Origin: CAWARU01 sp963784575
Lineage (GTDB): Bacteria; Pseudomonadota; Gammaproteobacteria; UBA6186; Azoamicaceae
Assembly (NCBI GenBank): GCA_963784575.1
Contig: CAWARU010000001.1
Location: 372,001-436,000 of the forward strand
Reading direction: 5' to 3'
DNA length: 64,000 bases
The notes below the pieces were generated by a model. That model was not told the DNA's origin and did not search any database. It saw only the letters and a program-made list of their open reading frames with translations. Both the position numbers and the translations under genes were made by a program. Position 1 is the first letter of the stretch. Each line of letters begins with the position of its first letter. This document shows positions 20,397 to 27,516 of the stretch, in pieces.

Positions 20397-20961
20397 TTAC
20401 ATTTTCCTTGTCAGATTTAATCATCTTGAATGACTGGAGAAATAATCGTCCCAAACGACCTTCAAAAACCAATCGGTAGGTTTCCCTAGTCTGAGAAATC
20501 TTCTGTGTAGAAACGTAGCTTATTAAATCCCCTGTGACATCAACAGTAAGAGACTCAGGTGAAATCGCAACCTCCTGGGGCATAAAGTGAAGACTTAATT
20601 GTTCTTTTTTCAATCTTGTCTCATCTTCAAGCAATTTTGTTTTAAATGCTCCGTAGGTTTTTGGTGAAATGTATCGCAGTAAAACTTCACCTTGCGAGAT
20701 AATATTCGATTCAGTAATATCCAATAGTAAATGGCATAAAAACATAGACGTTTCTTCCAAATAACTTGGCGAAAAACGATTACCTTCTACCCAATAACTT
20801 TGTTTGGCATCAGGAGGCGCCACGATCATCCGATCCTTTTTTAGAAACAAGAAAACTGCTTGTAATAGGACAATAGCCAAAAGTAAAACACTCAAGCCCA
20901 CCAACGCATTCCTTTGAACATTTAGATGAGATAATCTTCTTTGTTGTAATGCAAATTTCAT
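20383..20961 (-). CDS. traE: F-type TraE (VirB8-like)
   Basis: TraE is the VirB8-like inner-membrane protein of F-type systems. It has 192 aa: a short cytoplasmic start, one membrane span at about residues 20-42 (LVGLSVLLLAIVLLQAVFLFL), then a periplasmic domain with SYWVEGNRFSPSYLEETSMFLCHLLLDITESN and a strand-rich C-terminus ending FEGRLGRLFLQSFKMI. Those motifs are those of TraE. It lies 9 bp after traL and overlaps traK. It is intact. Confidence 0.94.
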   Translation of the reverse strand: MKFALQQRRLSHLNVQRNALVGLSVLLLAIVLLQAVFLFLKKDRMIVAPPDAKQSYWVEGNRFSPSYLEETSMFLCHLLLDITESNIISQGEVLLRYISPKTYGAFKTKLLEDETRLKKEQLSLHFMPQEVAISPESLTVDVTGDLISYVSTQKISQTRETYRLVFEGRLGRLFLQSFKMIKSDKENVNETS

Positions 20962-20970
20962 ATTTCGACT

Positions 20971-21258
20971 TCATCCAGTGTATTCTCTTAAATATGAAGC
21001 AGGCAGTGTCTTAAATCGTCGATTTGTGGGCAAGAACCAATACATGACGGCATGGAATTGCCCTTTTCCAAATTTCTGCTGATATTTTTTAAACCCAAAA
21101 AAATAAAGAAGGCTGACAATAATACCGAGAGATAGTTGTTCTAAAATTAATCCCAGGAAAAAAGGACCAATCATCATTAGAATCTCCGGCACTGTCCATA
21201 ATAAAAGCCTTAATGGAGTGTCTACATAATTCAAGATGACATGCCGATTCATTGACAT
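20971..21258 (-). CDS. traL: F-type TraL (VirB3-like)
   Basis: TraL is a small inner-membrane protein like VirB3, required for pilus assembly. This 95-aa product has the family form: a short polar start ending YVDTPLRLLLWTVPEIL, two adjacent membrane helices (MMIGPFFLGLILEQLSLG and IVSLLYFFG), then KKYQQKFGKGQFHAVMYWFLP near the end. GGAC lies about 8 bases before the ATG. It is 11 bp from traA and 9 bp from traE. Confidence 0.93.
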   Translation of the reverse strand: MSMNRHVILNYVDTPLRLLLWTVPEILMMIGPFFLGLILEQLSLGIIVSLLYFFGFKKYQQKFGKGQFHAVMYWFLPTNRRFKTLPASYLREYTG

Positions 21259-21269
21259 GAGTTCGTCCT

Positions 21270-21608
21270 TTAAATTAAGGCACCATCAGCTCCATTACCT
21301 AACCACTTATCAATAAAATGGATTCCAACACTTAAACCTGCACCAATCCCAAATGGCAATAAACTTAAGCGAAATATTGAAATTATAAGACCAACCGCAG
21401 CGCTGATAATCTTAACTGCAATCATCCACCCACCAAATATTTCCTTTTTAAGTTCTCTAATGGGTTCTTGCAGTTTTTCGATGGTTACCGCAAAGGCGGG
21501 CTCCGTGACAAAACAAAAGACGAAACCAAAGGCCAATGTTAAGTAAAATAATTTCTTTACATCATTAAATTCCATTCCAAAAATCTTTTTTTCCATCAGC
21601 TGCCCCAT
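21270..21608 (-). CDS. traA: F-type pilin TraA
   Basis: TraA is the F-type pilin. From the second ATG (21596) the product is 108 aa: a basic start, a hydrophobic signal region ending EPAFA, then a mature part with a helical segment (TIEKLQEPIRELKKEIFGGW) and two hydrophobic helices separated by a short turn (MIAVKIISAAVGLIISIF, then LLPFGIGAGLSVGIHFIDKWLG), the usual pilin layout. ATG 21608 is in frame, but the GGGG between the two ATGs suits the inner start better. It is the first gene of the tra operon. The space upstream to 21792 would hold the promoter, but I could not pick one with confidence. Confidence 0.82.
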   Translation of the reverse strand: MGQLMEKKIFGMEFNDVKKLFYLTLAFGFVFCFVTEPAFAVTIEKLQEPIRELKKEIFGGWMIAVKIISAAVGLIISIFRLSLLPFGIGAGLSVGIHFIDKWLGNGADGALI

Positions 21609-21791
21609 TGAGTTTTAAACATGTTTATAGTCGCCCAATTTCACTATTAAGAACCACTGAATTTATTTTAAACACTGCTATTAATTTTGATATCACCCAG
21701 GGGGTGATTTTTTATACGTTTTTGCAAGAAGATCATGAAATTTTGGAAAAATCTTTATTATTATGTTTTTTTCGTAGAAAAGGATTTGAAA

Positions 21792-22985
21792 TCAAGCATT
21801 GTTTGACGATTCAGTTCTCTTTGAAAATTCATATATCATCCATGAAAGTGAAGAGCATACAAGAAACACAATCCCTAGATAGATTGGATTACTGCCGGGT
21901 AAGAAGGAAACAAGCCAGGAAATAACACCCCCACCACTAACCTGCATAAATCCATATAGAGCTCCTGCATAACCTGCGATCTTTCCAAAAGGTGTAAAGG
22001 CAGTTGCAAAAGCATTTGGCCAAATAAAGGTTGAACCGAAATAAAATAGAATTCCGGGAACTGCGATATTCCAGATATTTATTCCAAATAAAAAGGAACT
22101 GATTATTAGAATAACACCTGACATAATCATAATCGAAAACCCTAGTCTCATCATGAATGGCATACCTAAGCGAGTTACTAATTTACCATTAAGTATACCC
22201 GCCAACGCATAAGCAGCCCCGCCACCTAAAGCACTTAACCAGCCGAATTCTACCGGCGTTAATCCGACATCTTGAATTAATAAGATAGGTCCCACTGTAA
22301 ACCAGCAAAAAAGGGCACCATAACTAAAAAATGTAGCGAGAGTTACCCCCATGAATATTTTGCTGGTTAACAAGGTATGAAACGTCCGTACAATATAAAT
22401 CCATCTTAATCGTTCTGGATGATGATGGACGCTAGTTTCTCTAAACCCAAAAATAAGAGCAATAATAGCTAGAAAGGAATAACAGGCCATAAAGATGAAA
22501 TTTGCCCGCCATCCCCAGTATTCTTGAAAATATCCTCCTAATGCCGGTGCTGCGGGTATAATGAACATAATAAAAATAACTAAATATGAACCATATTTCG
22601 CGAGTTCTTCGCCAGAATAAACATCTCTGAATACTGAACGCCACAAAGCAGCGCAGGCACCTGCCCCACAACCTTGAATGAATCTTCCTAGTATTACTAC
22701 CTCAATTGTTTGAGCCCATAAACAAATGAAACTACCAATACCCATTATGATTAAGCCAAAAACCATTGGAGGTTTCCTGCCTGTCCCTTCTGAAATAGGG
22801 CCGTATATTAATTGAGAGATGGCCACCCCTATCATATAGATTGACATGCTCCATTGAACATAATTAATGTGCGTGTTTAAATTTTCCGCAATCGCAGGCA
22901 AAGAAGGGGCGTAAATATCTGATGCAAACTGTGTTAAACAAGCTGCGAACACAATGATGAAAAACAGAATTTTATGTTGATTCAT
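21792..22985 (-). CDS. Bcr/CflA-family MFS drug efflux transporter
   Basis: This 397-aa major facilitator protein has about 12 hydrophobic segments and the 12-TM drug:H+ antiporter signatures: QFASDIYAPSLPAIAENL in TM1, YGPISEGTGRKPPM (motif A) in loop 2-3, and RFIQGCGAGACAALWRSVFRDV in TM4. It closely resembles Bcr/CflA pumps. Its start is 135 bp from a divergent TetR gene, and the gap holds two palindromes, so it is probably a locally repressed pump induced by its substrate. It lies just outside the tra operon and is the first cargo gene. The substrate cannot be told from sequence. Confidence 0.9.
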   Translation of the reverse strand: MNQHKILFFIIVFAACLTQFASDIYAPSLPAIAENLNTHINYVQWSMSIYMIGVAISQLIYGPISEGTGRKPPMVFGLIIMGIGSFICLWAQTIEVVILGRFIQGCGAGACAALWRSVFRDVYSGEELAKYGSYLVIFIMFIIPAAPALGGYFQEYWGWRANFIFMACYSFLAIIALIFGFRETSVHHHPERLRWIYIVRTFHTLLTSKIFMGVTLATFFSYGALFCWFTVGPILLIQDVGLTPVEFGWLSALGGGAAYALAGILNGKLVTRLGMPFMMRLGFSIMIMSGVILIISSFLFGINIWNIAVPGILFYFGSTFIWPNAFATAFTPFGKIAGYAGALYGFMQVSGGGVISWLVSFLPGSNPIYLGIVFLVCSSLSWMIYEFSKRTESSNNA

Positions 22986-23050
22986 TTCGCATGTCCTCTA
23001 TATCATTTCCAATAATAGCTATATATTTTTGATTTATTCAGTGATAGACC

Positions 23051-23094
23051 TTGACTGACCAGTCAATTTTAATTAATATTGACTGATTAGTCAA
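23051..23094. promoter_or_regulatory. Twin TetR-type operators between MFS pump and tetR
   Basis: Two near-perfect 16-bp palindromes lie in the divergent promoter gap: TTGACTGACCAGTCAA at 23051-23066 and TTGACTGATTAGTCAA at 23079-23094, 28 bp start to start. Arms TTGACT/AGTCAA are identical in both. Each TTGACT could also serve as a -35 element, so binding would block both promoters. Size and placement are typical of TetR-family operators. That the adjacent TetR protein binds here is inference. The 14-bp core of the second site recurs at 62908-62921. Confidence 0.75.
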
Positions 23095-23120
23095 TTAATA
23101 TTTTTTAATACGAGGACTGT

Positions 23121-23744
23121 ATGAAAGACCAGATCAAGAACTCTGATACCAAAAGTAAGAAACGGAAGCATGATGATGGTTCGACAAGAGAAAAAATCCT
23201 AAAAGCAGCAAGGACTTTATTTGTTAAACATGGATTTTCGGGCACTTCAATGGGCAAAATTGCAAAATTGGCCCAAGTAAATCACAGCTTGCTATTTCAT
23301 CATTTTGGGAACAAGGAAAAGCTGTGGCTTGAGGTCAAACAATCTATTGCAAGAGATAGTCGAAATCACTCCAAAATGTTGCCAGAATTATTGGAATCTT
23401 TTCCCGAGTTCCTTATCGCACTCATCAAAAAAAGTATCGCATTTTATCGAGAAAATCCTGATATTATTCGTATGCTCAATTGGCAAAGATTAGAATTTGG
23501 TTCTGACCAAGATATTGGAGTCACTCTTTCCCCTGAAAGCCAAGAATGGCTAAATGCATTCGCGCATTATCAGAACAATGGAGACATCGATAAATCTTTA
23601 AAGCCAGAATTTATCATTACCTATATTCTTTCAATTGTAAGTGTTGCTGCATTGGATCCAAATGTTTTCATTAATGATATGAAAAAATTAAATGATTATA
23701 TAGAATTCTGCGCAAAACAGCTTTTAAAAAGCCTCAAAAAATAA
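23121..23744 (+). CDS. TetR-family transcriptional regulator
   Basis: This 207-aa regulator has a basic start and then the TetR DNA-binding domain at about residues 22-68: TREKILKAARTLFVKHGFSGTSMGKIAKLAQVNHSLLFHHFGNKEKLW. The ligand-binding C-terminal part is helical and ends in a basic tail. It is divergent from the Bcr/CflA pump, with paired palindromes between them, the standard layout of a repressor controlling its own gene and the pump. GAGG lies about 8 bases before the ATG. A second group of genes near 62.9 kb carries the same operator core, so it may regulate more than the pump. Confidence 0.9.
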   Translation: MKDQIKNSDTKSKKRKHDDGSTREKILKAARTLFVKHGFSGTSMGKIAKLAQVNHSLLFHHFGNKEKLWLEVKQSIARDSRNHSKMLPELLESFPEFLIALIKKSIAFYRENPDIIRMLNWQRLEFGSDQDIGVTLSPESQEWLNAFAHYQNNGDIDKSLKPEFIITYILSIVSVAALDPNVFINDMKKLNDYIEFCAKQLLKSLKK

Positions 23745-23746
23745 CG

Positions 23747-23762
23747 GCTGGAAGTGTCCAGC
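23747..23762 (+). terminator. Hairpin just after tetR, possible terminator
   Basis: GCTGGA-AGTG-TCCAGC forms a perfect 6-bp stem with a 4-base loop immediately downstream of the tetR stop. It is followed by TCTAAATTT rather than a strong T run, so termination is uncertain. Confidence 0.4.
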
Positions 23763-23854
23763 TCTAAATTTACCCAAAAATCAAATGGTTATAGCTGGCA
23801 TTGCGATTTACTTAGAAATATGAGAAACTATAATATGCATTCTAGGATTTTTGA

Positions 23855-23875
23855 GGGTTTTTAACCCAATTTTTT
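23855..23875 (+). terminator. GGGTT-TTT-AACCC hairpin with T run
   Basis: A 5-bp stem GGGTT/AACCC with a 3-base loop is followed by AATTTTTT. It lies in the 220-bp gap between tetR and the next plus-strand gene and would separate the two transcription units. The stem is short, so confidence is moderate. Confidence 0.45.
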
Positions 23876-23964
23876 GGTGTCCTCAAAGAAATCGAAGTCT
23901 TTAAAGGATTTCAACCCTTTATAAATAGATGTAAATTTTAAATCATGAATTTATGAGGTCGATT

Positions 23965-24321
23965 ATGAAAAAATTAGCTCCTGAAGTTTACCGTCAAAGG
24001 TTATTAATTGAAGGTTACTACGATTCTAAAATAGATAAAGAAGCCATCGAAGAATATTTTAAATCCATTACACAATCGCTTAATCTGCGTATGTATGGAA
24101 CACCTATTATTTTTAGCCCTGAAGGAATGGGGAAAGGAGAAAATCAAGGATTTGATGCATTTGTACCTTTGATAGATTCCGGCATTTCCTTGTATGTTTG
24201 GACACAAGCGAAATTTTTGTCTCTCATCATTTATACCTGCAAAGGGTTCGATGATGAATTAGCTATAGCAGAGACAAAAAGAATCTTTAATATTACTGAA
24301 ATTGAATCAAAATCATTTTAA
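23965..24321 (+). CDS. AdoMet decarboxylase-like protein lacking the catalytic His
   Basis: This small protein (118 aa) has the layout of prokaryotic S-adenosylmethionine decarboxylase (SpeH): a core segment LIDSGISLYVWTQAKFLSLIIYTCKGFD that lines up with the SpeH stretch IAESHIAIHTWPE...DVFTCG. S72 matches the serine that becomes the pyruvoyl group, and C92 the catalytic Cys (same 20-residue spacing). The His five residues after the Ser is Tyr77, and the Glu before the Ser is Asp71. Normal self-cleavage is therefore doubtful, and it may be a non-catalytic or altered relative. ATG 23965 is chosen because GAGG lies 8 bases upstream. It is followed 13 bp later by the DUF2000 gene. The similarity is by eye. 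Confidence 0.55.
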   Translation: MKKLAPEVYRQRLLIEGYYDSKIDKEAIEEYFKSITQSLNLRMYGTPIIFSPEGMGKGENQGFDAFVPLIDSGISLYVWTQAKFLSLIIYTCKGFDDELAIAETKRIFNITEIESKSF

Positions 24322-24334
24322 AGAGGGACAATAT

Positions 24335-24757
24335 ATGGCATCCTCAATGTTTGAAAATAAATTAGTCGCAATTTTAAACAAAAACATTGAAACTGGGGTA
24401 GCACTAAACGCCCTAGGGCATATGTCTCTTGGCTTAGGTGCTGATATTGGTAGAGAAATGTTGCGTCTTGATACTTATGAAGATGCAGACATGAATAAAT
24501 ACCCTGATATCTCGCAAATTCCTTTTATTATTTTACGAGCTAAACCTAACGAAATTAGAAAGACTGTAGAAGAAGCACGAAAACTTGACCTAAAGTATAC
24601 TGTTTTCCTTGATACTATGACTAGGGGAACCTACCTAGAACAATTGGAACGCACAAAAAATAGCAAAATCGAGACGTTGATATTTTATGGCTGCGTTTTA
24701 TTTGGTCCGTGGGATGTAGTAACAGAAATCACCAAAAAATTCTCACTGTGGAAGTGA
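24335..24757 (+). CDS. DUF2000-family protein
   Basis: This 140-aa soluble protein starts at ATG 24335, which follows GAGGGACAATAT. The pattern NKLVAILNKNIETGVALNALGHMSLGLGADIG, then ISQIPFIILRAKPNEIRKTVEEARKLDLKYTVFLDTMTRGTY and a closing ETLIFYGCVLFGPWDVV, matches DUF2000. This family has a peptidyl-tRNA hydrolase-like fold and no settled function. It lies 13 bp after the AdoMet decarboxylase-like gene, so the two are probably one operon. A relation in function between them is unknown. Confidence 0.65.
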   Translation: MASSMFENKLVAILNKNIETGVALNALGHMSLGLGADIGREMLRLDTYEDADMNKYPDISQIPFIILRAKPNEIRKTVEEARKLDLKYTVFLDTMTRGTYLEQLERTKNSKIETLIFYGCVLFGPWDVVTEITKKFSLWK

Positions 24758-24769
24758 TTATCTAGGTTC

Positions 24770-24946
24770 TTAAGCTCCTAGGCTGTTATTAGTACTGTTA
24801 TCACACTGAGGGTTATTTTTTATAAATATTTGCAATACTACACCCAACCTAGTTCCGGTTTCACAGCGACATTTTCTTTTGAGGTTCTTGATATGCGTTT
24901 TGATGGTATTTCTAGAACGACATAGCAAATCAGCAATATCATCTAC
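24770..24946 (-). pseudogene. Truncated LuxR/GerE-type HTH fragment
   Basis: The frame on the minus strand encodes VDDIADLLCRSRNTIKTHIKNLKRKCRCETGTRLGVVLQIFIKNNPQ, the second half of a LuxR-type helix-turn-helix. It is nearly identical to the C-terminal half of the complete gene at 26541-26861. The first helices are missing. Upstream the frame becomes unrelated sequence (to 25078) with no good start, so this looks like a leftover of a duplication rather than a working gene. Confidence 0.7.
24810..24946. repeat. Left 137-bp direct repeat flanking the ankyrin gene
   Basis: This segment starts GGGTTATTTTTTATAAATA and is highly similar, at the same length, to 26575-26711. The difference is a scattering of single-base changes. 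Both copies are the 3' half of a LuxR-type HTH gene read on the minus strand. They bracket the ankyrin gene with about 1.6 kb between them, which suggests a duplication or recombination that brought the ankyrin gene in. Confidence 0.8.
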
Positions 24947-25194
24947 TTGTTGTCTCGAGGAATAATTCATTTTGGACCATTTTAGTAAGAAACGATGCTT
25001 ACTCGGATTGAAGGTGAATAATGAATATGTCGAGCGGTCTGACAAGATTAAGGTAGTAATTAATGAGAATATACACATATATAATTGCAGAGAGTTGACA
25101 TGATAACTACATTGTTGTTAGTCTCTCTCATTGGGCCAAATTATGTTTAAAGAGCCATTTTTTTTAATTTGTGCAAAGATAAGAGGCTAATCAC

Positions 25195-26511
25195 ATGACA
25201 GAAGCGCTTATTCAGTTCCTAAAAGCCAAAGGGTTTAATCCTGAAAATTTCTCACATAGTACTTTCAGTGCTGATAGAGAGACTGCTCTAATGTGCGCTG
25301 CAAAAGAAGGAAACTTTGCAGTTGCCAATGAACTGTTGGATTTAGGTGCAAACCCAGATCTTGCTGATGAAGGGGAATTCGGAGGACATACTCCTTTGAT
25401 CCGCGCAGCAGAAAATAATCACCCCCATCTTATCGACCTCCTTTTGAAACGGAAGGCAAATCCTGATCTCATGAATGCCTTGTGGGGTCAGACTGCATTA
25501 TTGTGTGCCGCAGAGTGGGGGCATAAAGAGGCCGTTCTAGCTCTGCTTAAAAATGGCATCCCCATTAATCAAACGGGTAGGAATGGTAGAACTGCCATGT
25601 CATATGCTGCCGATACTGGCCGAGAAGAGTTAATTAGAATACTGCTTAAGCACAAAGCAGATGTCAATCATCGCACAAATAATTGTGGAACTCCCATTTC
25701 TTTTGCAACACTCAGTGGAAGAAGGCAAATTGCAGAATTTCTTTTACAATCGAAAGCTGATCTGATTATAACGTCTAGCATCTCCCCGCTAAATATTGCT
25801 GCAATTGGTGATAATGGTAAAAACGGAATTTATGGAATAATGCTGAATCAAATCACATTTCTTGCGCTGATTGAGGCGAGAAATTTAAGACAATCGATTC
25901 AAAGCAAGGAACAACATAAAGGGGAATGTACAGCCTCCCGTTTAGCCTCCCTTATCGATTTTAAAAACCATCTCCAACAATATGTGATGCAATTTACAAG
26001 TGAAACTAAAATCACAGACGAGAAAAGACAACAAGAAATTAATACCTCCTTGCAAAATGTCTTAGACTCAGTGTTAAAGCAAACAGCGATATCTCCTGTG
26101 CTTGATGGGTCTCTGATTCTTAACCAAGGTTTAATACAGCAGGTTCTACCAAATCTAGGACGCGATTTAATCAGCAGGATTCTAGGGTTTCTTCAAAATG
26201 GTTATGGTGAGACTGTGCATCGCGGAATCGAAAAGCTTTACGCTGAGTATGTCGCAACAACCTCCAAAGCTGTGTTCTTTTACTTTAGAATATCGGATAC
26301 GCAAAGGTGCCCTGATATGGTTGCATATGGCGCAAGGAATAAAGAACTACCCCCTGTTATAATATGTCATCAAAAACCATTGGTATGGCAGAAGAAAGAT
26401 AAGGATGAATTGGATTGGGAAAAATTCAAGAAAAGCTACAATAAGAATTTTCCGACCAAAGAAGCAGAGGGCTATGGTCCCGGAGCGGTTGTCGTCAAGC
26501 GCTTTTCTTAA
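25195..26511 (+). CDS. Ankyrin-repeat protein, candidate secreted effector
   Basis: This 438-aa soluble protein has no signal peptide. Residues about 28-230 hold five or six ankyrin repeats with the usual TALMCAAKEGNFAVANELLDLGANPDL pattern, including GHTPLIRAAENNHPHLIDLLLKRKANPDL, GQTALLCAAEWGHKEAVLALLKNG, GRTAMSYAADTGREELIRILLKHKADVN and GTPISFATLSGRRQIAEFLLQSKADL. The C-terminal 200 residues are unrecognised. Ankyrin proteins of intracellular bacteria are often injected into host cells by the Dot/Icm system. That role is inferred from family habit only, and I saw no clear secretion signal. The gene lies between two copies of a LuxR-HTH repeat. A stem ATAACCCA/TGGGTTAT followed by a T run at 26543-26587 could end its transcript. 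Confidence 0.85.
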   Translation: MTEALIQFLKAKGFNPENFSHSTFSADRETALMCAAKEGNFAVANELLDLGANPDLADEGEFGGHTPLIRAAENNHPHLIDLLLKRKANPDLMNALWGQTALLCAAEWGHKEAVLALLKNGIPINQTGRNGRTAMSYAADTGREELIRILLKHKADVNHRTNNCGTPISFATLSGRRQIAEFLLQSKADLIITSSISPLNIAAIGDNGKNGIYGIMLNQITFLALIEARNLRQSIQSKEQHKGECTASRLASLIDFKNHLQQYVMQFTSETKITDEKRQQEINTSLQNVLDSVLKQTAISPVLDGSLILNQGLIQQVLPNLGRDLISRILGFLQNGYGETVHRGIEKLYAEYVATTSKAVFFYFRISDTQRCPDMVAYGARNKELPPVIICHQKPLVWQKKDKDELDWEKFKKSYNKNFPTKEAEGYGPGAVVVKRFS

Positions 26512-26540
26512 ACTGCACTCTACCCCAACATTAAGGAGCA

Positions 26541-26861
26541 TCATAACCCATTATCTGTGATGTTATTATCCTGTGGGTTATTTTTTATAAATACTTGTAA
26601 TATAACGCCCAATCTAGTTCCGGTTTCGCAGCGACATTTTCTTTTGAGATTCTTGATATGCGTTTTGATGGTGTTTCTAGAACGGCATAACAAATCTGCA
26701 ATATCGTCCACTGTATAATCTTCTACTAAATAGCTAGCGACAACAGCCTCTTTTCTGGATAATAAGCCTCCAGATCCATCTTTCAACTTATTTACTAAAT
26801 TTACTTCCTTTTTTATATCAATTTTATCCATTAAACTTTTCTTCATCATAGAACTAATCAT
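26541..26861 (-). CDS. Small LuxR/GerE-type HTH protein
   Basis: This 106-aa protein is almost entirely a LuxR-type DNA-binding domain: LLSRKEAVVASYLVEDYTVDDIADLLCRSRNTIKTHIKNLKRKCRCETGTRLGVILQVFIKN (residues about 34-95), with no receiver or ligand domain. A similar domain opens the STAND protein at 29906. Its start overlaps the stop of the DUF6475-like gene by 8 bp, so it is the last gene of a four-gene minus-strand operon (29381 to 26541) and may regulate it. A truncated copy lies at 24770-24946. Confidence 0.8.
   Translation of the reverse strand: MISSMMKKSLMDKIDIKKEVNLVNKLKDGSGGLLSRKEAVVASYLVEDYTVDDIADLLCRSRNTIKTHIKNLKRKCRCETGTRLGVILQVFIKNNPQDNNITDNGL
26575..26711. repeat. Right 137-bp direct repeat flanking the ankyrin gene
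   Basis: This is the partner of 24810-24946. Here it forms the 3' half of the intact small LuxR-HTH gene, so this is the probable parent copy and the left one the derived fragment. Confidence 0.8.
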
Positions 26862-27516
26862 CTGTCTTCAATTGTTTGGATTTAGAACGTGATATCTCAA
26901 GAACAATTTTTGAAAGTGATTTCTCTAAGGGTTCAGTTAAAAGAGCCTTGCCGCCGCCTGATTCCAGGACTTCCTTTGCCTTAGAAGCATCTCCGATCAA
27001 AACCGGTGGTTCCACTTCAAACCCATTTTTTGCATTGTCACATTCAGACAGTCCCCACAAATATTTTGGATGGCGCTCCGGTTTTTTATTTACATAGCCC
27101 ATGTACCGTTTTTGAAATTCATTGGCAATGAAGGGCATTTGCTCGTTTGACATGGCACAGAGTTTGACCCAGCCGCCCATATCCTCAATCACCGCATGAA
27201 TCAATGAATCATCGAAAGCAACGCTTTGATATCTGCCAATCTGTATAACAGCTCTTTCAACTTTCGCCCAAGCAAGCAGAGCTTTCGATTCCCCATTGCC
27301 TTCGATGAACCTCACGATATCCGCTGGTTTTGGGAAAAATTGCCCGCAGTCAGGATTTTTCACATGAGTCTGAAATGCGTTTTGGACATCAATCAATTCA
27401 TATTTCCGCAGGACGTGCCAGTAGATGTCGATTAGCTGGGTGGAAATGGTTTTGCCGTAGAGTTCGCCAATTCCTGCCATCAATGTCGTAAACTTCGGGA
27501 TATCTTGGGTTTGCAT
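26854..27516 (-). CDS. Phage-type DUF6475-like protein
   Basis: This 220-aa soluble protein opens IPKFTTLMAGIGELYGKTISTQLIDIYWHVLRKYELIDVQNAFQTHVKNPDCGQFFPKPADIVRFIEG. That pattern is seen in small proteins encoded beside phage replication genes (DUF6475-type). It then continues with WAKVERAVIQIGRYQSVAFDDSLIHAVIEDMGGW and RYMGY. The role is probably in replication initiation or helicase loading, judged from position. Its ATG directly follows the TAA of the preceding gene. The family name is recalled, not searched. Confidence 0.6.
   Translation of the reverse strand: MQTQDIPKFTTLMAGIGELYGKTISTQLIDIYWHVLRKYELIDVQNAFQTHVKNPDCGQFFPKPADIVRFIEGNGESKALLAWAKVERAVIQIGRYQSVAFDDSLIHAVIEDMGGWVKLCAMSNEQMPFIANEFQKRYMGYVNKKPERHPKYLWGLSECDNAKNGFEVEPPVLIGDASKAKEVLESGGGKALLTEPLEKSLSKIVLEISRSKSKQLKTDD

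Noticed and set aside
21608..21925. Plus-strand 105-codon frame between traA and the MFS gene
   Set aside because: It overlaps the MFS 3' end antisense, and its product has no recognisable pattern.
24947..25078. N-terminal extension of the LuxR fragment up to 25078
   Set aside because: The sequence loses all similarity to the intact LuxR gene and has no start signal, so it is not part of a gene.
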